Program-made: the position numbers and the translations under genes
Shown: positions 1-5,572 of the stretch, piece by piece
How positions within the stretch are numbered: position 1 is the stretch's first letter
Layout of the letters: the number at the start of each line of letters is the position of its first letter
The notes under the pieces: generated by a model
Databases searched by the model: none
Told to the model about the DNA's origin: nothing
What the model saw: only the letters and a program-made list of their open reading frames with translations
Source of the DNA: an uncultured Lachnospiraceae bacterium
Lineage (GTDB): Bacteria > Bacillota > Clostridia > Lachnospirales > Lachnospiraceae
Assembly (NCBI GenBank): GCA_947177105.1
Contig: CAMWTF010000190.1
Location: forward strand, 1 to 5,572
Length of the DNA stretch: 5,572 bases
Direction of reading: 5' to 3'

Positions 1-1164
1 ACTCATAATCAGGGAACGGGCAATAGGCAGCCCCAGCCCGACGCCGCCCTCCTCCCGGTTGCGTCTGGAATTGACCTGGCTGAAGCTGGCGAAAATATTT
101 TCCATATCCGCAAGTTCCATACCTATGCCGGAATCTTTGATGCTGACCATCAGATTGATTCCATATTCCTCTTTTCTGCTGCTGATGCGCAGTACAATGC
201 CGCCCTCCCTGGTAAACTTCACGGCATTGCTCATCAGATTTATTATGACACGCCTGAGCTTCTGTTCATCTCCCAGCAGATTGCTTGGAAGGTCGGCGTC
301 ACAGTCCACAACAAGTTCCAGACGCTTTCCATTGTACATGGTCAGCGTCATGTTGATGATATCCGTGATTGTGGAGGTAATATTATAACTCTCCTCGGCC
401 AGCTCCACCCTGCCGCTCTCAAGCTCTGAAAAGTCCAGTATATTGCTGACTGCGGACAGAAGATTTCTGCCGGCGGTCTGTATATCAATGACATCTTTTC
501 TCACATTTGTTGGAAGATCTTCCTGCAAAATAGCCTCACTCATACCGAATACGGCATTGATCGGAGTACGGATCTCATGGGAGACATTTGCTATAAAGTC
601 ATCCTTGCTCCGCTGGGCAATCTCCAGTTCCCGTATATTTTCAATCATCCGTTCCTGGGTTTCCCTCTGGGCGGATATCATAAACAGTGTGACTGCGGAG
701 ACCGCATAGGAGGAAATAATATGCAGAATGACACGGAGGACACCATTGGCCGTATCCGCCACGATAGTGTGTACTACGAACCCATGATAAAGAATAATAA
801 GGCTTGAAAAAAAGATGCCCATATAGACAATCTGCGGAATAAAGAAGATACCCAGCAGAACGATTAACGCCGACATGGTGGCTAACAGAGAAGTAAAGCT
901 GGTGGCATGTACCGCATAGACGCAAAAATCCACCCAGGCCATAACAGCAATCCATTTTGTGCGGGTTTCATGACTCCAAAACTGCTTTAAATGAATAAAC
1001 CAGCTGCTGACCACCGTCACGATGATGATCTCCTTTTCAATCAGGCTCCATCCCAACAAAAAGGAGGAAACAAACATGGAAAGCATAAAAAGAGTGAACA
1101 CCCACAGCACAATCCGTTCCGATTTCCTGTTTGCTTTTTCATTTTTTATCCTGCTGTTTTCCAA
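1..1164 (-). CDS. Membrane sensor histidine kinase, 3' end missing (cut by window edge)
   Basis: Sensor kinase expected to autophosphorylate on a histidine and pass the phosphate to a receiver, most likely the HD-GYP regulator encoded just upstream. The visible 388 codons are open to the window edge. Residues about 18-164 form five or six hydrophobic segments (roughly 18-41, 46-60, 71-95, 96-112, 113-136, 142-164) with short loops, so there is no sizeable extracellular sensor domain. A charged, probably coiled-coil linker (165-188) leads to the HisKA H-box SHEIRTPIN with phosphoacceptor His196. The ATPase domain shows the N-box (INLMSNAVKFT, about 308-318), G1 box DSGIGM (344-349), F box (about 357-364) and G2 box GVGLGLPIA (374-382). 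I chose the TTG at 1164 because GGGGGAGG (1178-1171) sits 6 bases upstream. An in-frame ATG at 1182 lacks a ribosome binding site. The missing end could carry further receiver or HPt domains, so hybrid status is undecided. Confidence 0.93.
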   Translation of the reverse strand, partial: MENSRIKNEKANRKSERIVLWVFTLFMLSMFVSSFLLGWSLIEKEIIIVTVVSSWFIHLKQFWSHETRTKWIAVMAWVDFCVYAVHATSFTSLLATMSALIVLLGIFFIPQIVYMGIFFSSLIILYHGFVVHTIVADTANGVLRVILHIISSYAVSAVTLFMISAQRETQERMIENIRELEIAQRSKDDFIANVSHEIRTPINAVFGMSEAILQEDLPTNVRKDVIDIQTAGRNLLSAVSNILDFSELESGRVELAEESYNITSTITDIINMTLTMYNGKRLELVVDCDADLPSNLLGDEQKLRRVIINLMSNAVKFTREGGIVLRISSRKEEYGINLMVSIKDSGIGMELADMENIFASFSQVNSRRNREEGGVGLGLPIARSLIMS

Positions 1165-1170
1165 AGTAGA

Positions 1171-1178
1171 CCTCCCCC
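1171..1178 (-). promoter_or_regulatory. Strong ribosome binding site that decides the kinase TTG start
   Basis: On the minus strand GGGGGAGG lies 6 bases before the TTG at 1164-1162. The competing in-frame ATG (1182-1180) begins 2 bases after the regulator's stop codon and has only GACTGAAG before it; the purine run lies downstream of it and cannot serve it. The spacing therefore favours TTG. This is seen in the sequence; which codon the ribosome uses is inferred. Confidence 0.7.
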
Positions 1179-1184
1179 ACATCT

Positions 1185-2252
1185 TCAGTCTATGTTCAAT
1201 GTCTTCTTCAGCATGGGCAGCATTTCCACAAACACGTCCATGATCACCGGGTCGAACTGAGTCCCCCTGCCCTCCGACATAATCTGCATAATTCGTTCAA
1301 TGGGACGGACAGGCGGTTTATAGACCCGCTCCTCATACAGAGCGTCAAACACATCCGCCACAGACATGATACGCGCTGCCAGGGGAATGCTGTCCCCGGA
1401 CAGTCCGGTGGGATATCCTGTGCCATCCCATCTCTCATGGTGGTACATGGCAATATCCTCCACAATCGTCACATAGTGCTCGTCCTCCACATCGCCGATG
1501 ATCATATGTATGATTTTGCGGCTGTATGTAGTGTGCATTTTCATCGTCTCAAATTCTTCCGGGGTGAGCCTGCCGGGCTTTTGCAGTATTGCGTCCGGCA
1601 CCTTGATTTTGCCCACGTCATGGAGCGGCGCCGCCTTGCACAAATCTTCTATAAACATCTCTGTCAGCTGCTCCGCAAAAAAACCTCTCCTGCGCAGTTC
1701 CTCCGCAATCATTCTCACGTATCTCTGCGTATTTTTTACATGTTTCCCGGTGCTGCCGTCCCGGCTTTCAATCAGGTTTGCCATTCCCACAATCACAGAT
1801 TCCTGAATCCTGCTTATTCGTCTGGCATCCTCGGTGATCCTGTCCGCCTGTTCCTTTACCATGGCCTCCAGATTGTGCCGATAGTGCTCCAGTTCCAGGG
1901 TCTTACTCACACGGCTAAGCAAAATATCCGGCATAAAGGGCTTGGTCACAAAGTCCACCGCTCCCATCTGGAAGCATTTTACCTCCGTCTGGGCCAGATT
2001 GTCAGCCGTCAGAAAAATAACCGGAACGGATGCAGTCTCCTCTTTCAGCCGCAGCTGTTCCATCACCTCAAAACCATCCATATCCGGCATATTGATATCC
2101 AGCAGAATAAGATCCGGATGGTTGTTCTCCAGATATTTCAACGCGGCCATACCCGAATTACATGCCGCAAAGCGATACTCCGGCAGGAGAATTTTCTGGG
2201 CCAGAGTCAAATTGGTCTTGTCATCATCTACAACCAGGATAATGCTTTTCAT
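1185..2252 (-). CDS. Response regulator with HD-GYP output domain (predicted c-di-GMP phosphodiesterase)
   Basis: A 355-residue cytoplasmic two-component regulator of the RpfG-like class. The receiver domain (about 3-120) has the acidic pocket D9/D10/D11, phosphoacceptor Asp52 in LLDINMPDMDG, Thr82 and the conserved Lys104-Pro105. A helical linker (about 120-150) joins it to the HD-GYP domain (about 150-345). Probable metal ligands are all present: His171, His211-Asp212 in HDVGK, His240, His271-His272 and Asp300. The GYP signature HHERWDGTGYP is intact at 271-281. Spacings such as 211 to 240 and 272 to 300 fit the family. The expected reaction is hydrolysis of cyclic di-GMP to pGpG or GMP, controlled by Asp52 phosphorylation. 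Another cyclic dinucleotide substrate cannot be excluded. There is no DNA-binding domain. The ATG at 2252 overlaps the stop of the HAD gene (ATGA) and has GGAG 7 bases upstream. The kinase gene follows at once, making a likely cognate pair. Confidence 0.95.
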   Translation of the reverse strand: MKSIILVVDDDKTNLTLAQKILLPEYRFAACNSGMAALKYLENNHPDLILLDINMPDMDGFEVMEQLRLKEETASVPVIFLTADNLAQTEVKCFQMGAVDFVTKPFMPDILLSRVSKTLELEHYRHNLEAMVKEQADRITEDARRISRIQESVIVGMANLIESRDGSTGKHVKNTQRYVRMIAEELRRRGFFAEQLTEMFIEDLCKAAPLHDVGKIKVPDAILQKPGRLTPEEFETMKMHTTYSRKIIHMIIGDVEDEHYVTIVEDIAMYHHERWDGTGYPTGLSGDSIPLAARIMSVADVFDALYEERVYKPPVRPIERIMQIMSEGRGTQFDPVIMDVFVEMLPMLKKTLNID

Positions 2253-3028
2253 TGGTCAACTCCATTCGTCAGATATTCCTCAAGCCACCTGGCCACCCCG
2301 TCCGACTCGTTGCTCCCGCAGATTTGCGCCGCGGCGGCTTTGACCTCATCCAGGGCATTTTCCACCGCAATGCCGATCCCACATGCCCCCAGCATCTCTA
2401 TATCATTGTAGTCATCTCCAAAGGCTGCCACCTGATCCAGGGAAATACCATGTTTTTCCGCAATCAGCCGGATTCCGCCCACCTTGGAAGACTGCTTATT
2501 GTGAATAGTCGCTATTCTGCTCTCCGAAAGTTGTATGTACAGTCCCTCATCGAGGTAGGGCTGAAAGACATTCATCTCCTCGACAGACTTTGCTCCAATG
2601 ATGATTTTGTCGGCAACCAGATCCTCTATCTCCCGAAAATCCGCCGTGGACGTATATTCGATCCCGGCCCAAAATTCTCCCGCGTCAAAATTACTGTACA
2701 TGACATCATTGGATTCCACCGCAATTTTAGTATCCGGCTTATCCCGCAAAATAGCCGTCACGATTTCCAGTGGATTCTCAATCCCGGTTTTCCCCAGCCT
2801 GCAATCACCTTCCTCCACCACTGCTCCATTGTGGAAAACCGCCGCGTCATAGGAAACCCAGGGCAGGAATTTCTTCACCGCCCGGATGGGCCGCGCCGTC
2901 GCGATCACAAAAAGAATGCCCCTCTGCCGCACGTTCTCTATAATCTTTTCGGTGTACGCCGAGATGCTCTTATCATCCCTGAGCAAAGTCCCGTCCAAAT
3001 CTGTCACTACCATCTTGATTTCCGCCAT
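2249..3028 (-). CDS. Cof-like HAD superfamily phosphatase
   Basis: A 259-residue cytoplasmic hydrolase of the haloacid dehalogenase superfamily, Cof/type IIB subgroup. Members dephosphorylate small metabolites such as sugar phosphates, FMN or pyridoxal phosphate through an aspartyl-phosphate intermediate with magnesium. Motif I is DLDGT with nucleophile Asp10 and acid/base Asp12. Motif II is Thr44 in VIATARP. The motif III lysine is probably Lys182 in SKVGGI. Motif IV is GDDYNDIEML (204-213) with Asp205, Asp206 and Asp209. The cap domain lies between motifs II and III (about 85-175), as in type II HADs, and total length is normal for Cof proteins. The substrate cannot be read from sequence. 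The ATG at 3028 has AGGG close upstream (3-base spacing). It is the first gene of a probable three-gene unit: its TGA overlaps the ATG of the HD-GYP regulator by 4 bases, suggesting coupled translation. Confidence 0.93.
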   Translation of the reverse strand: MAEIKMVVTDLDGTLLRDDKSISAYTEKIIENVRQRGILFVIATARPIRAVKKFLPWVSYDAAVFHNGAVVEEGDCRLGKTGIENPLEIVTAILRDKPDTKIAVESNDVMYSNFDAGEFWAGIEYTSTADFREIEDLVADKIIIGAKSVEEMNVFQPYLDEGLYIQLSESRIATIHNKQSSKVGGIRLIAEKHGISLDQVAAFGDDYNDIEMLGACGIGIAVENALDEVKAAAAQICGSNESDGVARWLEEYLTNGVDQ

Positions 3029-3051
3029 ATTCCCTCATACCCCCGTTATTC

Positions 3052-3078
3052 TGAACCTTCAAAAAATTATCAGGTTCA
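3052..3078. promoter_or_regulatory. 7-bp dyad flanking the possible -10 box (operator candidate)
   Basis: TGAACCT (3052-3058 on the plus strand) and AGGTTCA (3072-3078) are exact inverted copies 13 bases apart. The space between them holds the proposed -10 hexamer of the HAD promoter (3071-3066). Two half-sites bracketing a -10 box is a common operator layout, but a dyad of this size can also occur by chance or form a weak RNA hairpin. No regulator is recognised. Confidence 0.3.
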
Positions 3079-3096
3079 AATCTTTTCCCATTTCAA
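3066..3096 (-). promoter_or_regulatory. Possible sigma-A promoter for the HAD / HD-GYP / kinase operon
   Basis: On the minus strand TTGAAA (3096-3091, five of six matches to TTGACA) is followed after 19 bases by GATAAT (3071-3066, five of six matches to TATAAT). The spacing is 2 bases longer than ideal, so strength is uncertain. A start near 3059 would give a leader of about 30 nt before the ATG at 3028. Read-through from gyrB is the alternative source of transcription. Confidence 0.35.
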
Positions 3097-3122
3097 AGAA
3101 AGTAACCGCTCAACAGTCCCGA

Positions 3123-3263
3123 GTCCCAGGCGGGCAGTATGTCCTTGCAGCGACCGTGGCGAACCGTCGGTACTTAGCGGGCGTACTTTGCCCGCTTACG
3201 TACCGCTACGGAGAGCATCGAGCGAGAGCGTGTCGCAGTAAGGACATACTGCCCGCCCGGGAC
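3123..3263. repeat. 141-bp imperfect palindromic element with nested hairpin
   Basis: The outer arms 3123-3146 and 3240-3263 pair at 23 of 24 positions (one A-C mismatch at 3128/3258), including an uninterrupted 18-bp stretch 3129-3146 / 3240-3257. After a short mismatched step GCGAC (3150-3154) pairs with GTCGC (3232-3236). At the centre, 3168-3182 and 3190-3205 form a second hairpin (CGGTAC with GTACCG, GCGGGC with GCCCGC) around a 7-base loop. The segments between outer stem and central hairpin differ in length (13 versus 26 bases), which gives the element a direction. It is GC-rich compared with the AT-rich spacer on its HAD side and has no open reading frame of note. It could be a dispersed REP- or MITE-like repeat, a structured RNA or a barrier to read-through. 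There is no T-tract, so it is not a standard terminator. Confidence 0.75.
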
Positions 3264-3288
3264 GAGACCGCTTTAACCCACACCCTTT

Positions 3289-5217
3289 CTACGCATTATA
3301 GTCCAACTCCGCGTCCGTAGCATGGTCATAAATAAACGCCCTTCTAGGCGGCACGTCCGTCCCCATCAAGGTACTGGTCAGATCCGTGGCCAGCCGCGCG
3401 TCCTCAATCTCCACCCGCTTCATCATCCGTGTGGCAGGATCCAGCGTAGTCTCCCACAGCTGCTGGGCATCCATCTCGCCCAGACCCTTGTAGCGCTGCA
3501 GCGTAAACGGCCCCTTATGCCGCTTGCGGTACTTCTCCAGCGCCTTGTCGTCATAAAGATACTCCTCCTTACCCTTGGAAGGCATGGCCTTGTATAAGGG
3601 CGGCATGGCGATATACACATGCCCCTCATAGATAAGCTCCGGCATAAATCGGTAAAATAATGTCAACAGCAGCATGGAGATATGGGATCCGTCCACATCC
3701 GCATCCGTCATAATAATAATCTTGTCGTAGCGCAGCTTGCTGATGTCAAAATCGTTGCCGTACCCTTCAGAAAAACCGCACCCGAAGGCATTGATCATGG
3801 TCTTGATCTCCGCGTTGGCAAGCACCTTGTCAATGCTGGCCTTCTCCACATTCAGAATCTTGCCCCTGATAGGGAGGATCGCCTGGAAACTGCGGTCCCG
3901 GGCCGTCTTGGCGCTGCCTCCTGCGGAATCTCCCTCCACGATAAAAATCTCACATTTGGAAGGGTCCTTGGACTCACAGTTGGCCAGCTTGCCGTTGGAA
4001 TCAAAGGAGAATTTCTGCTTCGTCAGCATATTGGTCTTGGCCTTCTCCTCCGTTTTACGGATCTTGGCTGCTTTCTCCGCGCAGCCGATAATACTCTTCA
4101 ATACCTCCAGATTACGGTCAAAATACCTGACGATCTCCTCGCCAGTGACCTTGGCCACCACCTTGGCGGCATCCTGATTGTCCAGCTTTGTCTTGGTCTG
4201 CCCTTCAAAACGAGGATCCGGGTGTTTGATGGACACTACCGCCGTCATACCGTTGCGCACGTCCGCACCGGTGAAATTCACATCCTTCTCCTTCAGAATC
4301 CCCAATTCCCGGGCATAGGTGTTGATCACATTGGTAAACTGGGTCTTAAAGCCTGTCAGGTGGGTGCCCCCTTCGGAATTGTAGATATTGTTACAGAAGC
4401 CCAACACATTCTCATGAAACTCATTCACATACTGAAAAGCTGCCTCAACCACAATGCCCTCAGATTCACCCTTAAAGTAAATACATTCATGAACAGCTTC
4501 ATCCCCCTTGTTCATATCCTTGATAAAGCCTGTGATCCCCTCCGGCTCATGGAAAGTGATCTGTTCAGGCTCCTCCTTACGCTTATCCTCGAAAATGATG
4601 GTCAGCTCAGGGTTCAGGTAAGCGGTCTCATGAAGACGGCTCTTAACCTCATCCTCCTTAAAGCGGGTCTTGTCAAATATTGTGTCATCCGGCAGGAAAT
4701 TGATGGTAGTGCCCGTCTCCCTGGTCTTGCCGATGATTGGAAGCAGGCCATTTTCCAGTTCCACCACAGGTAAACCCTTTTCATATTGATCCTGATAGAT
4801 GCAGCCCCCTAATTTGACCGTGACGGTCAACCGATTAGAAAGCGCATTGACCACCGAGGAACCCACCCCGTGGAGACCGCCGCTGGTCTTATAGGCGTTA
4901 TTGTCAAATTTTCCTCCCGCATGCAGCGTGGTAAACACCAGACGCTCGGCGCTGATGCCCTTCTCATGCATTCCCACGGGGATGCCTCTGCCGTTGTCGC
5001 TGACGGTGGCGGATCCGTCCGCCTCCAGAGTTACCCGGATGGTGTCGCAGAAGCCCGCCAGATGCTCGTCCACGGAATTGTCCACAATCTCGTAGATCAA
5101 ATGATTCAAGCCCTTGGTGGACACACTGCCAATATACATGCCCGGACGCTTGCGCACCGCCTCCAGGCCCTCCAGCACCGTAATGCTGGATGCACCATAA
5201 TCAGTTGCTTTAGCCAT
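3289..5217 (-). CDS. gyrB: DNA gyrase subunit B-type protein (type IIA topoisomerase ATPase/TOPRIM subunit)
   Basis: The 642-residue ATPase subunit of a type IIA topoisomerase; with a GyrA partner it would use ATP to introduce negative supercoils. The GHKL ATPase domain (about 1-225) has general base Glu43, Asn47, Asp74 in DNGRGIP, Lys103, Lys110 and the glycine loop GGLHGVGS (113-120). The transducer domain (about 226-395) has the QTK loop (340-342). The TOPRIM domain has Glu428 in EGDSAGGSA and DADVDG (505-510), followed by LQRYKGLGEM (573-582). It is about the length of B. subtilis GyrB and lacks the extra insert of proteobacterial GyrB. GyrB-like stretches such as SIKHPDPRFEGQTKTKL favour GyrB over ParE, but a topoisomerase IV role is possible. 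Oddities are Leu136 where E. coli GyrB has Arg136, and SAKTARDR in place of the usual SAKQGRDR. No gyrA or parC follows. The start at 5217 is supported by GAGG 6 bases upstream. Confidence 0.93.
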   Translation of the reverse strand: MAKATDYGASSITVLEGLEAVRKRPGMYIGSVSTKGLNHLIYEIVDNSVDEHLAGFCDTIRVTLEADGSATVSDNGRGIPVGMHEKGISAERLVFTTLHAGGKFDNNAYKTSGGLHGVGSSVVNALSNRLTVTVKLGGCIYQDQYEKGLPVVELENGLLPIIGKTRETGTTINFLPDDTIFDKTRFKEDEVKSRLHETAYLNPELTIIFEDKRKEEPEQITFHEPEGITGFIKDMNKGDEAVHECIYFKGESEGIVVEAAFQYVNEFHENVLGFCNNIYNSEGGTHLTGFKTQFTNVINTYARELGILKEKDVNFTGADVRNGMTAVVSIKHPDPRFEGQTKTKLDNQDAAKVVAKVTGEEIVRYFDRNLEVLKSIIGCAEKAAKIRKTEEKAKTNMLTKQKFSFDSNGKLANCESKDPSKCEIFIVEGDSAGGSAKTARDRSFQAILPIRGKILNVEKASIDKVLANAEIKTMINAFGCGFSEGYGNDFDISKLRYDKIIIMTDADVDGSHISMLLLTLFYRFMPELIYEGHVYIAMPPLYKAMPSKGKEEYLYDDKALEKYRKRHKGPFTLQRYKGLGEMDAQQLWETTLDPATRMMKRVEIEDARLATDLTSTLMGTDVPPRRAFIYDHATDAELDYNA

Positions 5218-5372
5218 AAATTACCTCGTTCATATCAGTTATTGTTATCTCCCCAGGACAGGATAATCACAGGAAGGATTTTTCACATGCCGGAAAAACG
5301 CCAACAAAACCCCAAGGGATTCTCATCCCCAGCGGTTTTGTGCATTTTCTCATGCATCCGTCTTTTTTGCTT
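5218..5372 (-). other. gyrB 5' leader, about 155 nt
   Basis: This is the stretch between the start inferred from the extended -10 box (near 5372) and the gyrB ATG. It is long for a housekeeping gene. It holds the GNRA-capped hairpin at 5306-5339 and a short open frame of 24 codons (5357-5283) that spans that hairpin. The gyrB ribosome binding site, GAGGTAATTT before ATG, lies at its 3' end. No known riboswitch class is recognised. Confidence 0.4.
5306..5339 (-). promoter_or_regulatory. GNRA-capped hairpin in the gyrB leader (possible attenuator)
   Basis: The arms 5339-5325 and 5320-5306 are 15 bases each. AAAACC pairs with GGTTTT at the base and GGGAT with ATCCC at the top; between them one C-G and one G-U pair are interrupted by two mismatches. 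The loop is GAGA on the minus strand, a GNRA tetraloop. A T-rich stretch with TTTTT (5298-5294) follows about 8 bases after the stem. That is too far for a standard intrinsic terminator but compatible with a weak attenuator or an mRNA-stabilising structure. Confidence 0.45.
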
Positions 5373-5378
5373 ATATAC

Positions 5379-5407
5379 ATTATAGCATACATTTTGTGGC
5401 AGGAAAA
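5379..5407 (-). promoter_or_regulatory. gyrB promoter with extended -10
   Basis: On the minus strand TATAAT (5384-5379) is a perfect -10 hexamer preceded by TGC (5387-5385), giving the extended -10 pattern TGnTATAAT. At 17 bases upstream the -35 position is TTTTCC (5407-5402), a weak match, which fits extended -10 promoters that depend little on a -35 box. Start of transcription is expected near 5372. It is the best sigma-A type match noticed in the upstream region. Confidence 0.7.
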
Positions 5408-5425
5408 GGCAAAACTACTATATTT

Positions 5426-5460
5426 GCACATATAATTTCATATGTGCAGGAAATCCTGCA
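5426..5460. repeat. Two overlapping palindromes upstream of the gyrB promoter
   Basis: GCACATAT (5426-5433) and ATATGTGC (5440-5447) form an 8-bp stem with a 6-base loop. TGCAGGA (5445-5451) and TCCTGCA (5454-5460) form a 7-bp stem with a 2-base gap, and can extend through CATATG/TATG by bulging two bases. The two share 5445-5447 so cannot both form fully. They lie about 20 bases upstream of the -35 position, so they are more likely a protein-binding or terminator-related site than part of the gyrB mRNA. Confidence 0.5.
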
Positions 5461-5494
5461 TATGCTGCTTTCATGCAAAAACTATAGAAATGGA

Positions 5495-5526
5495 TATAAA
5501 TGAAGAGCACCTCTGTACGAAGTGCC
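5495..5526 (-). terminator. Possible weak terminator of an unseen upstream minus-strand gene
   Basis: On the minus strand GGGCACTT and AGGTGCTC form an 8-bp stem with two G-U pairs around a loop of 7 bases, followed by the T-rich TTCATTTATAT. The wobble pairs are tolerated only on the minus-strand RNA, which favours that direction. Stop codons occur in all three minus frames at 5569-5551, so any upstream gene on this strand ends at or beyond there. Confidence 0.35.
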
Positions 5527-5572
5527 CTAAACTTTCTATTTCATGTACTTCTACACCTCTATCTTCTTACAG

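Noticed and set aside
641..955. Minus-strand open frame of 104 codons inside the kinase gene
   Set aside because: It is in a different frame from the kinase, whose membrane segments and H-box are continuous through this stretch.
1180..1182. ATG as the kinase start
   Set aside because: It is in frame but without a ribosome binding site; the GGGGGAGG 6 bases before TTG at 1164 is a much better signal.
1437..2411. Long plus-strand open frame (324 codons) opposite the HD-GYP regulator and HAD gene
   Set aside because: It spans the junction of two solid minus-strand genes, is rich in His and Arg as expected of antisense reading, and shows no domain.
2252..3241. Plus-strand open frame crossing the HAD gene and the palindromic element
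   Set aside because: It is antisense to an intact Cof-type HAD gene with all four motifs and shows no domain or ribosome binding site of its own.
3123..3263. Palindromic element as an intrinsic terminator of gyrB
   Set aside because: The stem is far longer than typical, and no T-tract follows it on the minus strand, although it may still hinder read-through.
3123..3263. CRISPR array or tRNA/rRNA gene
   Set aside because: There are no regularly spaced direct repeats and no cloverleaf or conserved tRNA T-arm sequence; only inverted symmetry is seen.
3682..4773. Long plus-strand open frame (363 codons) opposite gyrB
   Set aside because: It lies wholly antisense to the well-conserved gyrB coding sequence, has low-complexity composition with no recognisable motif, and is the usual shadow of a GC-moderate conserved gene.

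Overview
The window reads as a chromosomal segment from a Gram-positive anaerobe of the Clostridia, most likely Lachnospiraceae. This is inferred from protein style (the type IIA topoisomerase B subunit, the Cof-type HAD phosphatase, the HD-GYP response regulator), strong purine-rich Shine-Dalgarno sequences, a TTG start and mid-range GC. It was not tested by any search. All four genes lie on the minus strand, so the biological order runs from the high to the low coordinates.

Layout in transcription order: (1) 5572-5218 is a 355-base non-coding region. It holds a possible weak terminator of an unseen upstream gene, a cluster of overlapping palindromes, a clear extended -10 promoter and a leader of about 155 nt with a GNRA-capped hairpin. 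(2) 5217-3289 is a complete 642-residue GyrB-type subunit. It is not followed by a gyrA or parC gene, and it carries Leu where E. coli GyrB has the coumarin-contacting Arg136. (3) 3288-3029 is a 260-base spacer holding a 141-bp imperfect palindrome with a central hairpin, then a possible promoter whose -10 box is flanked by a 7-bp dyad. (4) 3028-2249 is a Cof-like HAD phosphatase. (5) 2252-1185 is a receiver plus HD-GYP response regulator, overlapping the HAD gene by 4 bp. (6) 1164-1 is a multi-membrane-span sensor histidine kinase that runs off the window. It begins at TTG 20 bases after the regulator's stop.

Genes 4 to 6 look like one translationally linked operon. The membrane kinase would phosphorylate Asp52 of the regulator, which would change the activity of its HD-GYP output domain, predicted to hydrolyse cyclic di-GMP. 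The role of the HAD phosphatase in that unit is unknown. The gyrB gene is in the same direction but is separated by the palindromic element and probably has its own promoter.

Nothing here is clearly a new system. The points most worth a second look are the palindromic element, the Leu136 substitution in GyrB, the structured gyrB leader and the HAD/HD-GYP/kinase gene linkage.
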